From assembly GCA_015847255.1 (NCBI GenBank), contig JADLZK010012248.1, positions 62,001 to 126,000 on the forward strand: DNA of 64,000 bases, in the 5' to 3' direction. Source of the stretch: Hyparrhenia diplandra (Eukaryota; Streptophyta; Magnoliopsida; Poales; Poaceae). Positions 47,941 to 59,937 of this stretch are shown in pieces. Position 1 is the first letter of the stretch. Each line of letters opens with the position of its first letter. The notes under the pieces are model-generated. The model worked only from the letters and a program-made list of their open reading frames with translations. It was not told the origin of the DNA and made no database searches. Position numbers and translations under genes: made by a program.

Positions 47941-49739
47941 GCCGGGTCCTTAGCGGGTGGGGTCTTTGGAACCATGAGGAGGGTCGTTGCCTCGCCCGTC
48001 CCCACCATCTTCATCATCATCGGAAGAGTCACCATAGGGGTCGGTGGCGTGCTCGGGTCCATTTGCTATCTTCTTTGGTGTACCGGAAGGTGAAGTCAAT
48101 TTCGACATCTTGAGCACAATGTCCACCTTCGACCCGCGATGCGTTGTAACACGAGGCGGTTCCTAGAGTCTTGGCGTCGTTATGGCCAGGGATAGTCCGG
48201 CTCGGTCTTCATGTTACGGCGCCCACGTACCCAATGTTGACCGGCACATTCGGGGAGGGATCTCGTGCGCCGTACTCTTTGCAAGATCCGGGAGGAAATA
48301 CCACCCCCTCGACCTTTGGCTTCCTCTTGCCCAACACAGACGGCGGTATCAACATTACGCCTTTGTGTCTCTTTGGTGATATCATCCACCGGGGTCTGTC
48401 GGTCAACGGCCGAGAGGTTCTTTGGGGTTCTTTGGGGTGGGGGCGGCATACCGGCGTTGGCGGAACATCACGGTTCGGACTTCAACCATCCGGGGGTCGT
48501 TGCTCGTGAGAGCCTCTTTGATGGATTTGGGTGATCATTTCTTTGCAAGGCCTCATCACGGCCTTCTGTCTCGGACCCTCCTTGTACCTGCGCCTCGCGT
48601 GATGCGGCAAAGATCCGACCGCCACGAGCCCACCGTCGCCCAACTCTTCACGGAGCTCATGCCACGGACGCCGGCGCGATGCTCGGGGTTTCCCAAGGCC
48701 AACGTCGGCGCATCGTGTCCCCGACGAATCTCGAGGGTTTGTTCTTAGCCGCGATGGCCTCTATGACCTTCTTCTCGACCTCCTTCATGCGGGCTTGGGC
48801 CTGGCGGCTTCTTGGGCTTGTGGCGTAGAGGAAGTCGGATCCTTTCATCACGGCCCTCGTGCGGATCCGGCTCCCCGGCTTCTGTCTTCTCCTTTCTTCG
48901 CCCGCCCGCGCCGGCTTGTGTTCGGCGTACCCAATCGCCCATGTAGTGCGGCGGTTTGTTCCGTTGGCTAGCTCGTGAACTTCGCTCTTCGCCTTTGCTT
49001 TGGGCGTGTTTAGCCTTTGCGAACTCTTCCCATATTTCTTCTCGAGATCATGGTGTACTTGGTGAAGGGTAGGCGTCCTTTCTTGAGAAAGTTTGCGTTG
49101 AGCCAATACTTCCGATTACGGAAGCTTCTTCTGCGAGGATGTATACATCTTTGCTCCACCTTTTTTCATCGGCGCCTTTGCGGATACCGGAACCGTTTCG
49201 TATCTCACCCCACACCCGTAACTTGTCGGTGTCGGGACGGCTTTCCAGTCTTCCCAAAGAATGGAGACCTTATCTTTCACGAAACACGAGATTTGAGTCT
49301 TTGTACCAGCGGCAACTTTAGTGGGTAGCGATGGCTCGCCTGTGGCCCCAACTCTTGAATGACAAGGACCTCATCGATCTTACGGTGCCTCCCATGGTCT
49401 CCCCTTCTCCGCCGGCTTGTCTCCCTTTGCTTTGCTGAAGAGGTGGCCGTGCACGTAGGGGGTTGTTGCTCTGAGCTGCTTGTGGAGGGAGCGGTGGCGG
49501 CTCGTTCAGCCTGTACTTCCTTAACCCGACGCTTCTTGCTTCGTGCCGTCCCCGGGTTGAAATTAGGATCTTCTTCCTCTCTCAGACGTTTCCTTCTACC
49601 CTTACACAAAGGCTATCTGACGCTCCGCTTGGGAACTGGGAAGTACTAGAGCTGCTGGCGGAGCTAAGCGACTCCCATTCAAGCTGACCTTGAGGCTGGT
49701 CTTGTTCATTCGCCATTTCAAGCTACAAATATATAGTGC

Positions 49740-51240
49740 ATTACTACTAGTATATAGGACGAGTAGACAAGCGTAATTCAAAATTGCAGAAAGAGAGAAA
49801 TGAAAAGATTGGCTCAGATATAGCCCCCCTTGTGATCATGCACATCGCTTCTAAACTGGTTGCTTAGCCGTCCTAGTTTAGAAGCTTCCAAAGTATAGGG
49901 GGACATTCAATCATCATAGCCATTTGCCTCAGCCCCAATAATTAAGTTCATGTCATTTCATATATGCCCTTGCCAAAGCACTAATGGGTTCACATCATTG
50001 CATATATGTTCAAAACAACAGCCCCATGCCAAAACAGCCCCAACACTAAAATAGCCAACAAATATATGGTTGACAGTAGCATTGACAGCAATAGCTAGGT
50101 CAGCAACATAGAGTGACATTGTCCAAGATATAGAATGAAAAATTGCTTAGGCCAACAGTCCAACATATATCCAAATTCAGAAATTGCTTAGTTAATTTAA
50201 CAGTCCAACATATATCCAAATTCAGAAATTGCTTAGTTAATTTAACGGTCCAACATATATCCAAATTCAACAGTCCAAAATAGAGGAAAAAAAGAGAGGA
50301 TTGGGCAACAGTTTAAATTGGGCAACAATTTATCCAAATTGCATCACAGGCAGTGAGGTGGGCACAAAAACAGCAATAGTAATTTAATTAAGCATGGGTA
50401 ACCATGTCCAACTTAGGGGCAGCAGAGGTAACCATGTCCAAAATTAAGTCAAAAATTGGGAGCACAGTGGCATCTAGAGTCTAGCATCACAATCAGATTA
50501 AGAATCGACATAAGGGGACCCAACGACCAACAAGTAGCAACGAGGCGGTTTAAATTAGAATGAGAATGGGTACCCAACGGTATCGGCAGTTTAAATTAGC
50601 CATGTCCAAAAGCTTGTGATAATAGTAAAGTAGAGAGAAAAGAAATCAAAGTCATGAGAATAGGTGTTTAAACAGGTAGCAAATTCATCTTAGAACAAAG
50701 CTTATAGCATCAACATTGAGATAGTGAAATAGGTAAGGATAGTGGCAAGTCTAGGCAATTAGGCCATCAACATTTGGGATAGTGAAATAGGGACCCAACA
50801 AATGAAGTCTAGCCAAGTCTAGGCAAGTTTATAGCATCTCGATTTAACCAAGTTTATAGCATCTAGCAAGAAAATTACGAACCAGCGGTCGTAATCACAA
50901 GCATCGAGATCGGTTTTTGAGAGAACTTCGGAAACAAGTATCAATTCAAAAATATGGTCAATTTTGAGAGAACTCGAAAATAAATATGCTCGGATCAATT
51001 AATTGTGCAATTTTGCATCATCGGCAAAGTGGCACATACACTCAAATGCTATTAGGCCAAATTCGCATCGCGAGGCGGGCTTTTCTTTGGGCATCACGGT
51101 GTGCACAATTCAAAAAAATCAAGTATCAATTGGGCATCCTGTGCGAGCTATTCGTGCATCGTAGAATTAACCAAACAAAAAATCTCGGGCGGGCTAACAA
51201 GGCACGAGAGGCATCAAATTTCAAACCGAGCTCCAGATGC
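49740..51240. other. CACTA 3 intergenic or intron region, tandem repeat
   Basis: Non-coding AT-rich DNA between the two CACTA genes. At 50156-50275 a 45-bp unit beginning CAGTCCAACATATATCCAAA is repeated about 2.7 times. Other CAATTTAAATTGGGC-like words recur. Probably the long first intron of the leftward second gene, whose GC-rich 5' part lies at 51240-51760. Confidence 0.5.
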
Positions 51241-51780
51241 GGTGGACATGGTGGAGAGAGAGGGCACTCAAGCCCGACGACGGCGGGGACGGTGAGCAAA
51301 CCGGGCACCACGTGACGTACACCGAGGGTCGCCGGCGGGAGAGAGAGGGCTCGAGTAATCGGCGACGGCGGCGGCATTAGGGTTCCACCGCCCAAGCTCG
51401 CGGACGGGGAGCGGGAGGATTGGGCGAGGACGGAAGCACGCGGATGGCGAGCCGCGAGCGTCCAGCGGGACGTACACGGGCGGCGGCGGTGGCGGAGGGT
51501 GGCGGACGGTGGCGGCGCGGTGGCGGTGGCGGTGGCGGCGGCGGTGGCGGCGGGCGCGCCGCCGCAGCCGGCCGGTGACAAGTTGCGCCACGAGCACACG
51601 GCACAATGGCGAGGTCGGCCCTGGCGGCGAGGACGGCACGGCGGCGGCGGATCCGGCGCCACGGCGATGGCGTTAGGGTTTGGGGAAAAATCGGGCGACC
51701 GGGCCGAGGTCGAATCGGCGAGTGAAGGACTTAGAGAAATTCACGGGGATGGGGGAGTATTTATACTACGCGTTTTGCGT
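51240..51780 (-). promoter_or_regulatory. GC-rich 5' region of the second CACTA 3 gene
   Basis: Strongly GC-rich with GGCGGTGGCGG runs (51480-51560), sharply bounded by AT-rich DNA. Beyond it, at 51763-51845, GTGGCGGGCGAGTAAGGATG repeats of the terminal type recur in the middle of the element. Placement as promoter/leader of the leftward gene is inferred from position only. Confidence 0.4.
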
Positions 51781-51880
51781 GTGCGGGCGAGTAAGGATGC
51801 CCGCCACGGTTTAACCGTGGCGGGCGAGTAAGGATGCCCGCCGCGTGTAATATTTTCAGAATAAATTGACAAGTATTCTT

Positions 51881-51930
51881 AAAAATTGTTATAAATTGTT
51901 ATAAATTGTTAAAAATTGTTAAAAATTGAG
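51881..51930. repeat. 10-bp tandem repeat AWAAATTGTT x5
   Basis: Five head-to-tail copies of AAAAATTGTT or ATAAATTGTT, the last ending in GAG. The period is one helical turn; no function is known. Confidence 0.9.
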
Positions 51931-52749
51931 AGATCAATTCAGATACTATATCAAAAATATTCGGATGAAATTTGAAATTTTTTACACATCCGGTATATAT
52001 AGGGATGCTTTTTGATTCCCAACACATATCCTATGGTATATATAGGGATGCTACGAGGAAGAGGATGCTTTCGTGTATGCGTAGTGAGAAGTATGTCATT
52101 ATTAGAAACTTTACAGTTCCCAACACATATCCATTTATATACACCAAGTGTACATCTTGATGAGTACTTTCAACTTTGTATTCAAACTTTTTCGAAATTA
52201 GGTCGTTTAGTGGTCCGTTTGACCAAGGTTTGACAAGGGTCGAACTTGTGACTTTTGAAGCTCTAGTTTTTGAAGCCCTAGGCGTCGTCGATTCGAATAG
52301 TCATGAATACCACTTTTGTTAAGCTCTCCAAGATCTACGTTTGGTATTAGTGTCAACTTTTCATTTTCGAACTTTTCACGCCTCGAAATTTGAAATTTGA
52401 ATTTTACACATTCGGACGACATTTTGAAGCCCCAGGCGGCCAAGATTCAAAAAGTCATGAATACGGAAACTTCATAACTCATCAAGATCTACATTTCATA
52501 TAAAGGTCATTTTTGCATACGAGAAAGTGTTACAAGCGTGTAGTTCAAAAATCACTAGTCTCTCTGTAGTTTCCGAAACTCGTGTGAGATATTTGTTTTT
52601 GGACTCTTTGTTTACATCAGAATAACTTGCAATTACATATCATTTTGGTGCTGGTGCATTGGTGGTCTTCTTTCGCCATCGGGCGGGTCCATGGCATCAT
52701 TTTAGTCTTGTCGGGATTGATTTTGTCCTCGGTGCCTTCATCTTTTTTG

Positions 52750-55700
52750 GAAAATCTGTAAAGAGGTGGAACTCATCATAGTTGTTGTATGTTTCGGGAC
52801 TACGGACCCCATCGGCTCCACGATCCATTTGCTTTCACCCACGACAATATGTCTATTTGTGTTCTCAGCGTTCATGTAGTAGGCTACTTGTGCGGCATCG
52901 ATGCAAGCACCCACTGGTCATCTTTGTACCGGACACTTTGAAGGTTCACGGTGGTTAGCCCAAAATCGTCCACTAGAACTGCGGGCTTGACCCATCGGGC
53001 AGCTAAAAAAAGCGGTTTTGTAGGTTACCGCCATAGTCAAGTTCCCAAATTTCTTCGCTTGTGCGAAGCATGTCATCTTCTCCCCAATCACGCATTTGTT
53101 CACGCCCTCATACCGAACACCGGCCGTTCGTGATGCACTCTTCTTGTCCTTCTCTTTTTTGTGTGGAAACTGTACCCGTTGACATCATACCCTTGCCGCG
53201 TGGTGACCTGCATGGGCGGCCACGACACAAGCTTCTTCACATCTCTGCGTCATCTCACGGGGAATGTTACGCTTTTGGAGCCTTTGGAGGAAAGTGTTCT
53301 TGTGTTCCTTCTCGGCCAATCAACGGACAGTTCTTGCGCTTTTACTTGCACGGCGGAGCTCTTTGAGGTGCTTTTAGCGTATGTGTCCATGATCACCAAT
53401 TGATGAAGGATGTTGTAGTGGCGTCTAGCACCTTTTCCCTATGTATGTCGGTGCGTGCTTTTCGCCCGCGCACCCCATCCCCCCGAGTTCTTCCTTCATG
53501 TTGATGCACTAGAAGCCCAATAGCCCTCCCATCTTTTATGTACTTCATACACCCAGTTCACGGCCTCGGCTTGTGTATGCCTCGATCATAGAGCCCTCGG
53601 GTAAGCAGCGGTTATGATTGAATCGATTAAGGGTAGACATTAGTCGCTCGGTGGTCCACATCGCTGTAGGTACACGGGTCCCGGTTGTTCTATCGATCAA
53701 CCATGTGCATCATCGGGTGTGGCATAATGTCGAAGAAACGGCGGTGGGAAACACATCTCTATCGGCACATTGTTTCGCGATGAACTCTTTCGGTATGCGA
53801 ATCTGCTTTGGCAATTACCTTACGGTTGATTTGGTTAAAAAGTATGACAACCTTGTGACCACCATCTTCCGTATTTTGGGACGAATAGCTTTGATCACAA
53901 TTGGAAGGAACACCGTCGGCATGATGTGAGCATCGTCTTGGCGTTGAAGTTCGTCATTGTGAGGTCTTTCATGGATACGGACTCTTGATGTTCGAAGAGA
54001 AACCCGTCGGTACCTTGATACCCCGAATCAACCAACACATAGCCAACTTTTCATCTCTCGTTAGGTTGTAGGCGCTTTGGGGAGTTGGACTTTACCGTTC
54101 GGAAGCCGTGTAGCATGAATTTCTGGTGGGATGCCCATGTCAACAAGATCGGCGTGACTTCACACCATCCTTCGTCTTGGTCTTGATATCCATCGGGAGA
54201 CCGATCGTGCTTTTCGAAGACATTTTTCTCAAGGTGCATCGATCAATCGCATGGGGTGTATGCATTATCTCGGTACTTTAGATACTTGAAGAAGATTGAC
54301 TTCTTCTTGAAAGGCAATTTGAGGCGCTTCGTCCTCAATTTATCCCTCTTTAAACTTCTTTGTCTTGGAGGTGCCGTCTTCACGATCATCGTCTTTCTTC
54401 TTCTTCTTCTTCTTTCCAAACTTCGCACTCCAAGTCCTTCACCATGTCAAACACCTTCGGACCATAACTAGTCGGTGTCGGTGAGGTTTCGACTTCGCCC
54501 TTGTTGTCAAAGTATATATTCATTTTTGCATCTACGTACCTATGCTTACTACAGGAGGAAGCGTCGTGTTCCATGTACACGGTTTTGGTGGATCCCTTCA
54601 GGTAAGTGGAGGAGGTTTCTTCGATGCAAGCTACGGGCGGTCTTCCCTTTAATCCGCCCGATAATGAAAGCAGGGCGGGGTAATCGGTGATGGTGACAAA
54701 GATGATGGCGCGAAGAGTGAACTTACGCTGCGTGCGCATCAACCATCGACCCCATCATCAAAGCGGTACTGCATCTCCTCCATGAAGCGGCTCGGGGAAC
54801 ACATCTATATCGTTCTTGCGGCTGCCGGTCGAGATATGAGCATGGTGAGCAAAACATACCTACGCTTTTGACAAAGATGTGGAGGTAGATTGTACATGGT
54901 GAGGACGACCGGCCACGTCTTTGTGCGTGCTGCTCAGGTCACCAAATGGGTTCATTCCGTCGGTACTCAATGCGAACCGAGCGTTCTGGGCTCCTCGCAA
55001 AGTCGGGTAGGCGGCGTCGAAGTCTTGCCCTTTGCTTAGCATCGAAGGGTGCCGTAGCCGGCGTCATCCTTTACGATCGCTAGATGCATGCGGGTCATGT
55101 GCTTAGCATCCTCGGGGTTCCCATAGAGAGCCCTTGGCGTCGATGGACCGGAAGGTACCACATTGGTATTTGGGCGTTTCCTCTGCGTGTAACCTTCCTC
55201 GTCCTGTGTTGACATGATCTTCTTTCGGCGGCTGCTTGGTTTTCTTCGCCCCCCTTCTTCTTTTTTTTCGCCGTCCTGCTTCCTCATCGAGCTCATCGTC
55301 CACGCGACATCCGGCATTCCGCTTGTATCGACTAAGCGCCCGCAAAGGCGGACAAGCTGGTCAAATTCTCGTCTTGATCGCCCGATATAGGATACGGTGG
55401 TTGGGGCGGGGCATCGAACTTCTTCGCTTTCATCGCCGCGGCGGATCAACTTCTTAGCACGATACGTATTAGCGGGGAACCTTGTTAGGCGTTGGATACG
55501 TGGAGGCGGATAACTACGAGCTCATTGAAGCTAGTGTTAGACCAGCCATGGCGAGACTTCAACACCCGGTAAATTCAGGTTAAAACTTCGGCGCCGTGCA
55601 ACCCTTAGGACTGTCTTTGTAAAAGCGGATCAATTCTTTGCTTCATCACGTTTGAAGTTCTCCAACCATCTCGGGCACCCAAGCGGAGAATGTCGTCCTC

Positions 55701-56182
55701 ATCGAGTCGGTTGACCAAATCTTCAAAACCCGGACATCCTCGGGCTGCGTCATAGGATTCTCTCCTTTCGTCGTCCCCTCCACCACCACCACCACCCGTC
55801 ATCGTCGTCATCGTCGGCGTCGGCCGTCTTTTCGAATAAATCGATGGAATTGGGACCGGTTGGTGGACTTTACGATCTTGGATCGGTAGGGGAGTGCACA
55901 TGCTTGGATCGGCCCGGTGGATCGAAGGGTGGAACTTCTTCGCCATGAAAAGTCGGACCAAATAGTCCTTGACGAAGCCATGCATGATTAGGTGAGATCG
56001 CACCACGGTGTCATTGAGCGCTTTCAGATTCTTGCATTTTGCGCAGGGACGAGATAATCGAGCTCTGTTGAATTATCTCATTGTGTCGCGGCCGCTCGAG
56101 CAACAAACTTCTTCACCTCATCATAGTATTCGTCATCAACCCTCCTCATCTCATACATCCATTGGGCTCGGTGCCTCTCCAT
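52750..56182 (-). pseudogene. TNP2 transposase of CACTA 3, multiply broken
   Basis: The start at 56182 gives MERHRAQWMYEMRRVDDEYY, the transposase-associated N-terminal domain, then a stop. In another frame: PCAKCKNLKALNDTVVRSHL then IMHGFVKDY. Next are the Transposase_21 blocks NARFALSTDGMNPFGDLSST (about 55000), TLRAIIFVTITDYPALLSLS (about 54700) and MHLEKNVFE (about 54235). Toward 53200-52760 come RQGYDVNGYSFHTK, IWELDYGG and VDDFGLTTVNLQSVRYKDDQ, as in DUF4216. The order fits the En/Spm TNP2 family. Many frameshifts and stops preclude activity. Confidence 0.85.
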
Positions 56183-56791
56183 CCTGTCTCCCCTGCTCTT
56201 CCAAAAAGCTAAATGCCGTTACATAGTACTCAAACCAAAAAAAAAAAAAAGAACAAGTCCCACCATAGATCTAGATCTAGAGAAAGGTAGTTTTCTCTCT
56301 CCTCCATGGATCTAGATGTAGAGAGGGGATGAAAAAGAGGGAAAAGAAAAGATGGAAAGAGGCATTTACCGACCAATTAGTGTCTTCTCCTCCCCAAATC
56401 AAAGCCAAATGTCCCAAATCAAAGTTTTTGTCAAAATTTTGGTCAAAACCTCCCCACAAGTTGGAAGAGGAAGATCCGTGGAGAAGATGAAGGGCGCCCG
56501 TGCAGATTTTATAGGCCTCGGGCCTTTGCGTGGCGGGCGCCTTAATTTGCCCGCCACGCAAAAGCGGGGCGCGTGGCGGGCGCTGCTGCGCCCGCCACGC
56601 TTAATATATTTTGCGTGGCGGGCGGCGTTCGCCCGCCGCCACGGTTAAGATCATCTTTGCGTGGCGCCCGCCACGTGAGTGCGGCCCCCGCTGCGGCGGG
56701 GCGGATCATTTCCGTGGCGGGTGCAAATTGTACCCGCCCACGGAAAAGATCGACCCCCTGCTTCATAAAAATCGAATCGGTACTAGTGAGG

Positions 56792-58131
56792 GTAACCATG
56801 TCATTAAGCACCGCTAAATAATAATTACATCGCCACCCCTCCACTAACGATGCCGCCCCCAACCCGCATCGCGGCCGGACCATCGCCGCCCCCAACCCCC
56901 AACTTCAGCGCGGACCCATCACCGGCGCCCGCCCGCCATCGCCGGTTCGCCCGCAGGGCCGCGATGCGCCACCATCCTCTCCCCTCGCCATAGCCACTTT
57001 GCCTCTCCCTAGCGGCATCCTCTCCGTCGCCAAAACGCGCCACCGCGGCCCTCGCCTGCGCCGTGCCCGACATAGCACACGATGTCGGCGTTCGTCCCCG
57101 CCCCCGTGGAGAACTCCCACGATCCGCCACCAATTAGCGGCCGAGGAACTCGATCTGCGGCGATTCGCCGCGTGTCCATCGTCGGCGTAGGTGTTCGATC
57201 CTCGTCCCCGTGGAGAACTCTACATTCGGCTCCGTCGATTAACACATAATAACATCAAAAAGAATAAAAAAAATTATCTTATCGTCCTTTTAAAAGAATA
57301 AGTCTTTCAGACCTTTTTTTACATTTTAAACTCATGTTCATGGTCTGTTTTATTCCCAATTGTTGCCCGTGTGAAAAGAAAGAAGAGAAATTGGGCCATG
57401 TTTCCCGAGAGAGACTGCCTTCTCTCAGGCCAGCAGTCTTATACTTATAGTCGACTGCTCTATGACGATCTGACCTCTTTCCCGGGCTCTGCTCGCTCGT
57501 CTATGCTCCGACCAATTCAGTCAAAATCTAAAAAACGATGTTTCCTTGAAAAAGTCTAATAAATACTGGTCGAAGAAGGCCAAGGTTCCTGTCCTATACA
57601 CGTGTTTTGAATTCGATTCATCTCATATTCCATGATTTGGGAATGCAGCAATGCATTTGTTTTGGATTTGTTCCATGAATTATTTGATGCCCATTTGAAA
57701 GTTGAACCTCTGTTATAGAATGATTAGTCGGTTTGATCTTGTCAATGTTTTTGTAATTAATCTTGGAGGCACAATCTAGTTTACTGTTATTGTGTACTGT
57801 AGCGGTTCAGATTATTCAGGGTGTTGCATTGATATTATCCGCCCTAACTATACTAGATAAAACAATATTTTGTGTTTATGGAGTTACCATTTTACCCTTG
57901 ATAAAAAAATAGAATTACGATAATGCAATTACCGGTCATTCTTAACCTCTTCATTTTGTGGAGGCAATGGGAGGCAACTTTTGCTCCTATGGCCCACTGT
58001 CATAGGAACAATAGGAGGCAATTTTTGCCTCCATGCCTTTGCCATTGTCTACAGCCTTTATAGCCGTCGGATCGGCCGCTCTCGATCGATATGAGCCATC
58101 GAATTTTTCCTCAATTATTATAGAAAATTTC
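56792..58131. other. MULE interior, right part
   Basis: Bases 56820-57250 are GC-rich with Gly/Arg-rich frames on the minus strand and no recognised domain, possibly a captured gene start. Bases 57250-58131 are AT-rich. At 57955-58040, GGAGGCAATGGGAGGCAACT, its near-repeat and TTGCCTCC can pair; they resemble GCCTCTCATTGCC at the left end. Confidence 0.4.
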
Positions 58132-58147
58132 AATATAAAAAGGCCCC

Positions 58148-58187
58148 TAGCTAGGTAGTAGTTCTCATTCCAGTCTTCTATATATAT
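58148..58187 (+). promoter_or_regulatory. D5 core promoter
   Basis: TAGCTAGGTAGTAGTTCTCA, TTCCAGTCTTC and a TATATATATA at 58178-58187. The upstream block is now 14 kb away because of the MULE. Confidence 0.65.
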
Positions 58188-58216
58188 ACACCTGAAGCAG
58201 TGGTAGCTATATATAC

Positions 58217-59076
58217 TCAAGTGGGGTTTGGGTAGTTCATGGTACCGCAAATCAAACACAACAAAAAGATAAGACTGAAAGTGACATTGGGAATCTGTCT
58301 TTCCATTAGTATAATATGTGGTAATCTCAACCTAGCAGATACTAGAGCTCGACGCAGTGACTTGTTTTAGGCATAGGAGGCATCTGGAACATTTGCTCCT
58401 CTGGTCTTCCAGTGGCCAGTACACTTTCAGCTAGTACATCTAAGGATATTCATTGTTAAGCTAGGAGAACTGCAGCAACAACTTCTATCAGCTGCAGAAC
58501 AAGCACGTCGACTGGCTGTGTGTCACCGTCCTAACTCCTTGATTCAGTTACATGGCAAGCAGTAACAAACTACAGAGTAGAAGAAGGAGAAGGACTAAAG
58601 AGCTACATAGTTATGGAATGTTTTATTTTGCACAATTGGTCATGATAGATGATTTCACCACTCCTGTAGGGACTCCCCTATACTTTTAGAGAATCCTGTA
58701 GGGAACTACAACCATCAGTGAATACGAAAGGGGCATCATGGCGACAGTGATCAGAGGTGGAACAAGGGCACTCTGTAGCCTGTAGGCTGAGGTCGCATAA
58801 TTAAGCCACAGCTGATTGTGTAGCATGCTCGCTCATGACAACGTTCGTCCACGGCTGCTCATAGATAGGTACAAAGCTGGATGAAATTTGTTTTAATAAG
58901 GACTTTGCTGCTGGCTGTGCAGCATCCTGGTAGCGTAGAAATAAAATTTAGTTGTATGACATCATATCCAACAAGGAGAATTGGTATATTAGCACTACTG
59001 ATAAGAGTTGGCTTCACAAGTTAACTCGTGGCAACATCAAACTGGAAACATTGAATTGCGCATGCTCATGAATTGC
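58217..59076 (+). ncRNA. candidate 21-PHAS precursor D5
   Basis: Site 58368-58389 is identical to D2 (TAGGCATAG, GAGGCATC, TGGAA), 19 of 22; predicted cleavage between 58379 and 58380. The body from about 58560 to 59076 is nearly identical to D6 (61980-62530), so the two are a recent duplication. Core promoter and trigger are intact, but DNA upstream of about -45 was replaced by a MULE. Confidence 0.75.
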
Positions 59077-59274
59077 TACCGTGCATCATCAACTGTGACC
59101 TTTTCACAGTTTCACCGGCAGTTTAGTTACCTTCCGAAGCTGCAAACACCGTGTCCCGGGGCATCGGCAGGCCCTATGCACGTTGCTTTCCTTCCTCTGG
59201 TGATCCAACAGCGGTAGCGGCATGATGCCCGTGACAGGACGCCCGCACGGGACCTCAACTGTGACCAGTAAGCT

Positions 59275-59730
59275 AGCATATCGCCCCAAAGTGACACCAC
59301 ACAAAAGCAGAGGAATATCTACCAAACCGGAGACTAGTACTAGTAATAGTTTTGAATCGAGCTGAAGAATGCACAACAAGAATTGTTGGGGATAGGAAGC
59401 ATGAGGAAACATCTTTGCAGTGCTGCCGAGGGAAGCCGTAGAATATTGGAAGTGATGCATGCACTTCGTTTTACTTGATCCCCGAATTTGCACGATCTCG
59501 GCTACCACCTCTACTGTAGCGATTCGTGAATCCTTGGTGAAGCTGCTGCTCTTCATTTGCATGGGAGGTGATCGTGAAAGGAACTTGGGTCGGTGCTTTG
59601 TACTGCACATCTCCTTGACATGAAGTAAAAACCATTGTGCGGTCATACAAATTATGATCAACAATCTGATTTTTCCAATTTACAATCCATCAACAGTTTC
59701 AAACTTCTTGTTTCCTAACGAATCAATATG
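59275..59730 (+). ncRNA. A3: A-type unit without promoter
   Basis: Sequence from GCTAGCATATCGCCCC onward matches A1 and A2, including the site 59387-59408. The TATA region of A1/A2 is absent: 59077-59270 is unrelated DNA, flanked by the 12-bp direct repeat TCAACTGTGACC (59089-59100, 59255-59266). Transcription would need read-through from D5 or a new start. Confidence 0.4.
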
Positions 59731-59937
59731 TGGGCCCAATAATTATGATTCATCTTCATCCATGGCTTCTTTTGTTGATCATGCCAAGCTGCCTCGAACA
59801 CAGATGTCCAAGTTGTCCATCATGAGGTCGGTGCTTTGTACTACAACTTTGCATGTAAAACCATGGCCACCATTAATAATGATTTTGATGCAGGCTTATA
59901 ACTTGCCATGTAATCATGTGCTATTTGTGGCTTACTT

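Larger units (their letters stand above)
44838..49716 (-). pseudogene. CACTA second protein: basic N-part, Pro-rich repeats, Ulp1 (C48) domain
   Basis: The likely start is 49716 (MANEQDQPQGQLEWESLSSA). Next come basic segments (KRLREEEDPNF, ARSKKRRVKEV), a TNPA-type middle (PKAKAKSEVHEL) and repeats of Pro/Glu/Lys-rich sequence at 47650-47940. The end shows a Ulp1-like cysteine-protease signature: NLCGFFV, then in another frame CEFLGACKRYKSSYRQLKD and VLDMVVHKGHPYFN, stopping at 44838. Cys in LCGFF would be the nucleophile. Several frameshifts are needed, and a solo LTR interrupts it. Grass CACTA elements often carry such Ulp1-like proteins; their role is unclear. Confidence 0.75.
44274..56788 (-). 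mobile_element. CACTA transposon 3, 12.5 kb (TSD AGG), decayed
   Basis: The ends are CACTAGTACCCAAAATCTTT at 44274 and, in reverse complement, CACTAGTACCGATTCGATTT at 56788. AGG flanks both sides (44271-44273, 56789-56791). The subterminal regions are full of GTGGCGGGC / GCCCGCCAC words (44290-44540, 56520-56750). It carries two leftward transcription units, TNP2 then a TNPA/Ulp1-type protein, each preceded by its own promoter-like DNA. Both are riddled with frameshifts and stops, so it is a formerly autonomous copy. Confidence 0.92.
44196..58131. mobile_element. Mutator-like element (9-bp TSD), carrying nested CACTA
   Basis: AATATAAAA occurs at 44187-44195 and 58132-58140, a 9-bp direct repeat splitting what is continuous in D1, D2 and D7. 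The left end GAGGCTTTCTACAGTACTTG and the reverse complement of the right end GAAATTTTCTATAATAATTG agree at about 14 of 20 positions. Length without the nested CACTA is about 1.4 kb. The GC-rich interior (56820-57250) resembles a captured 5' gene part, as in Pack-MULEs, but I cannot name it. Confidence 0.65.

Noticed and set aside
57955..58020. GGAGGCAATGGGAGGCAAC and GGAGGCAATTTTTGCC as trigger sites
   Set aside because: The 3' part of the target (TCGGGAA) is absent and the words belong to MULE-internal repeats.
59104..59664. 186-codon minus-strand ORF, with related ORFs at 34034-34468 and 19407-19625
   Set aside because: The frames are shared only because the A units are duplicated. They have no recognisable domain, differ in start and length, and run antisense through the miR2118-like site and leader.
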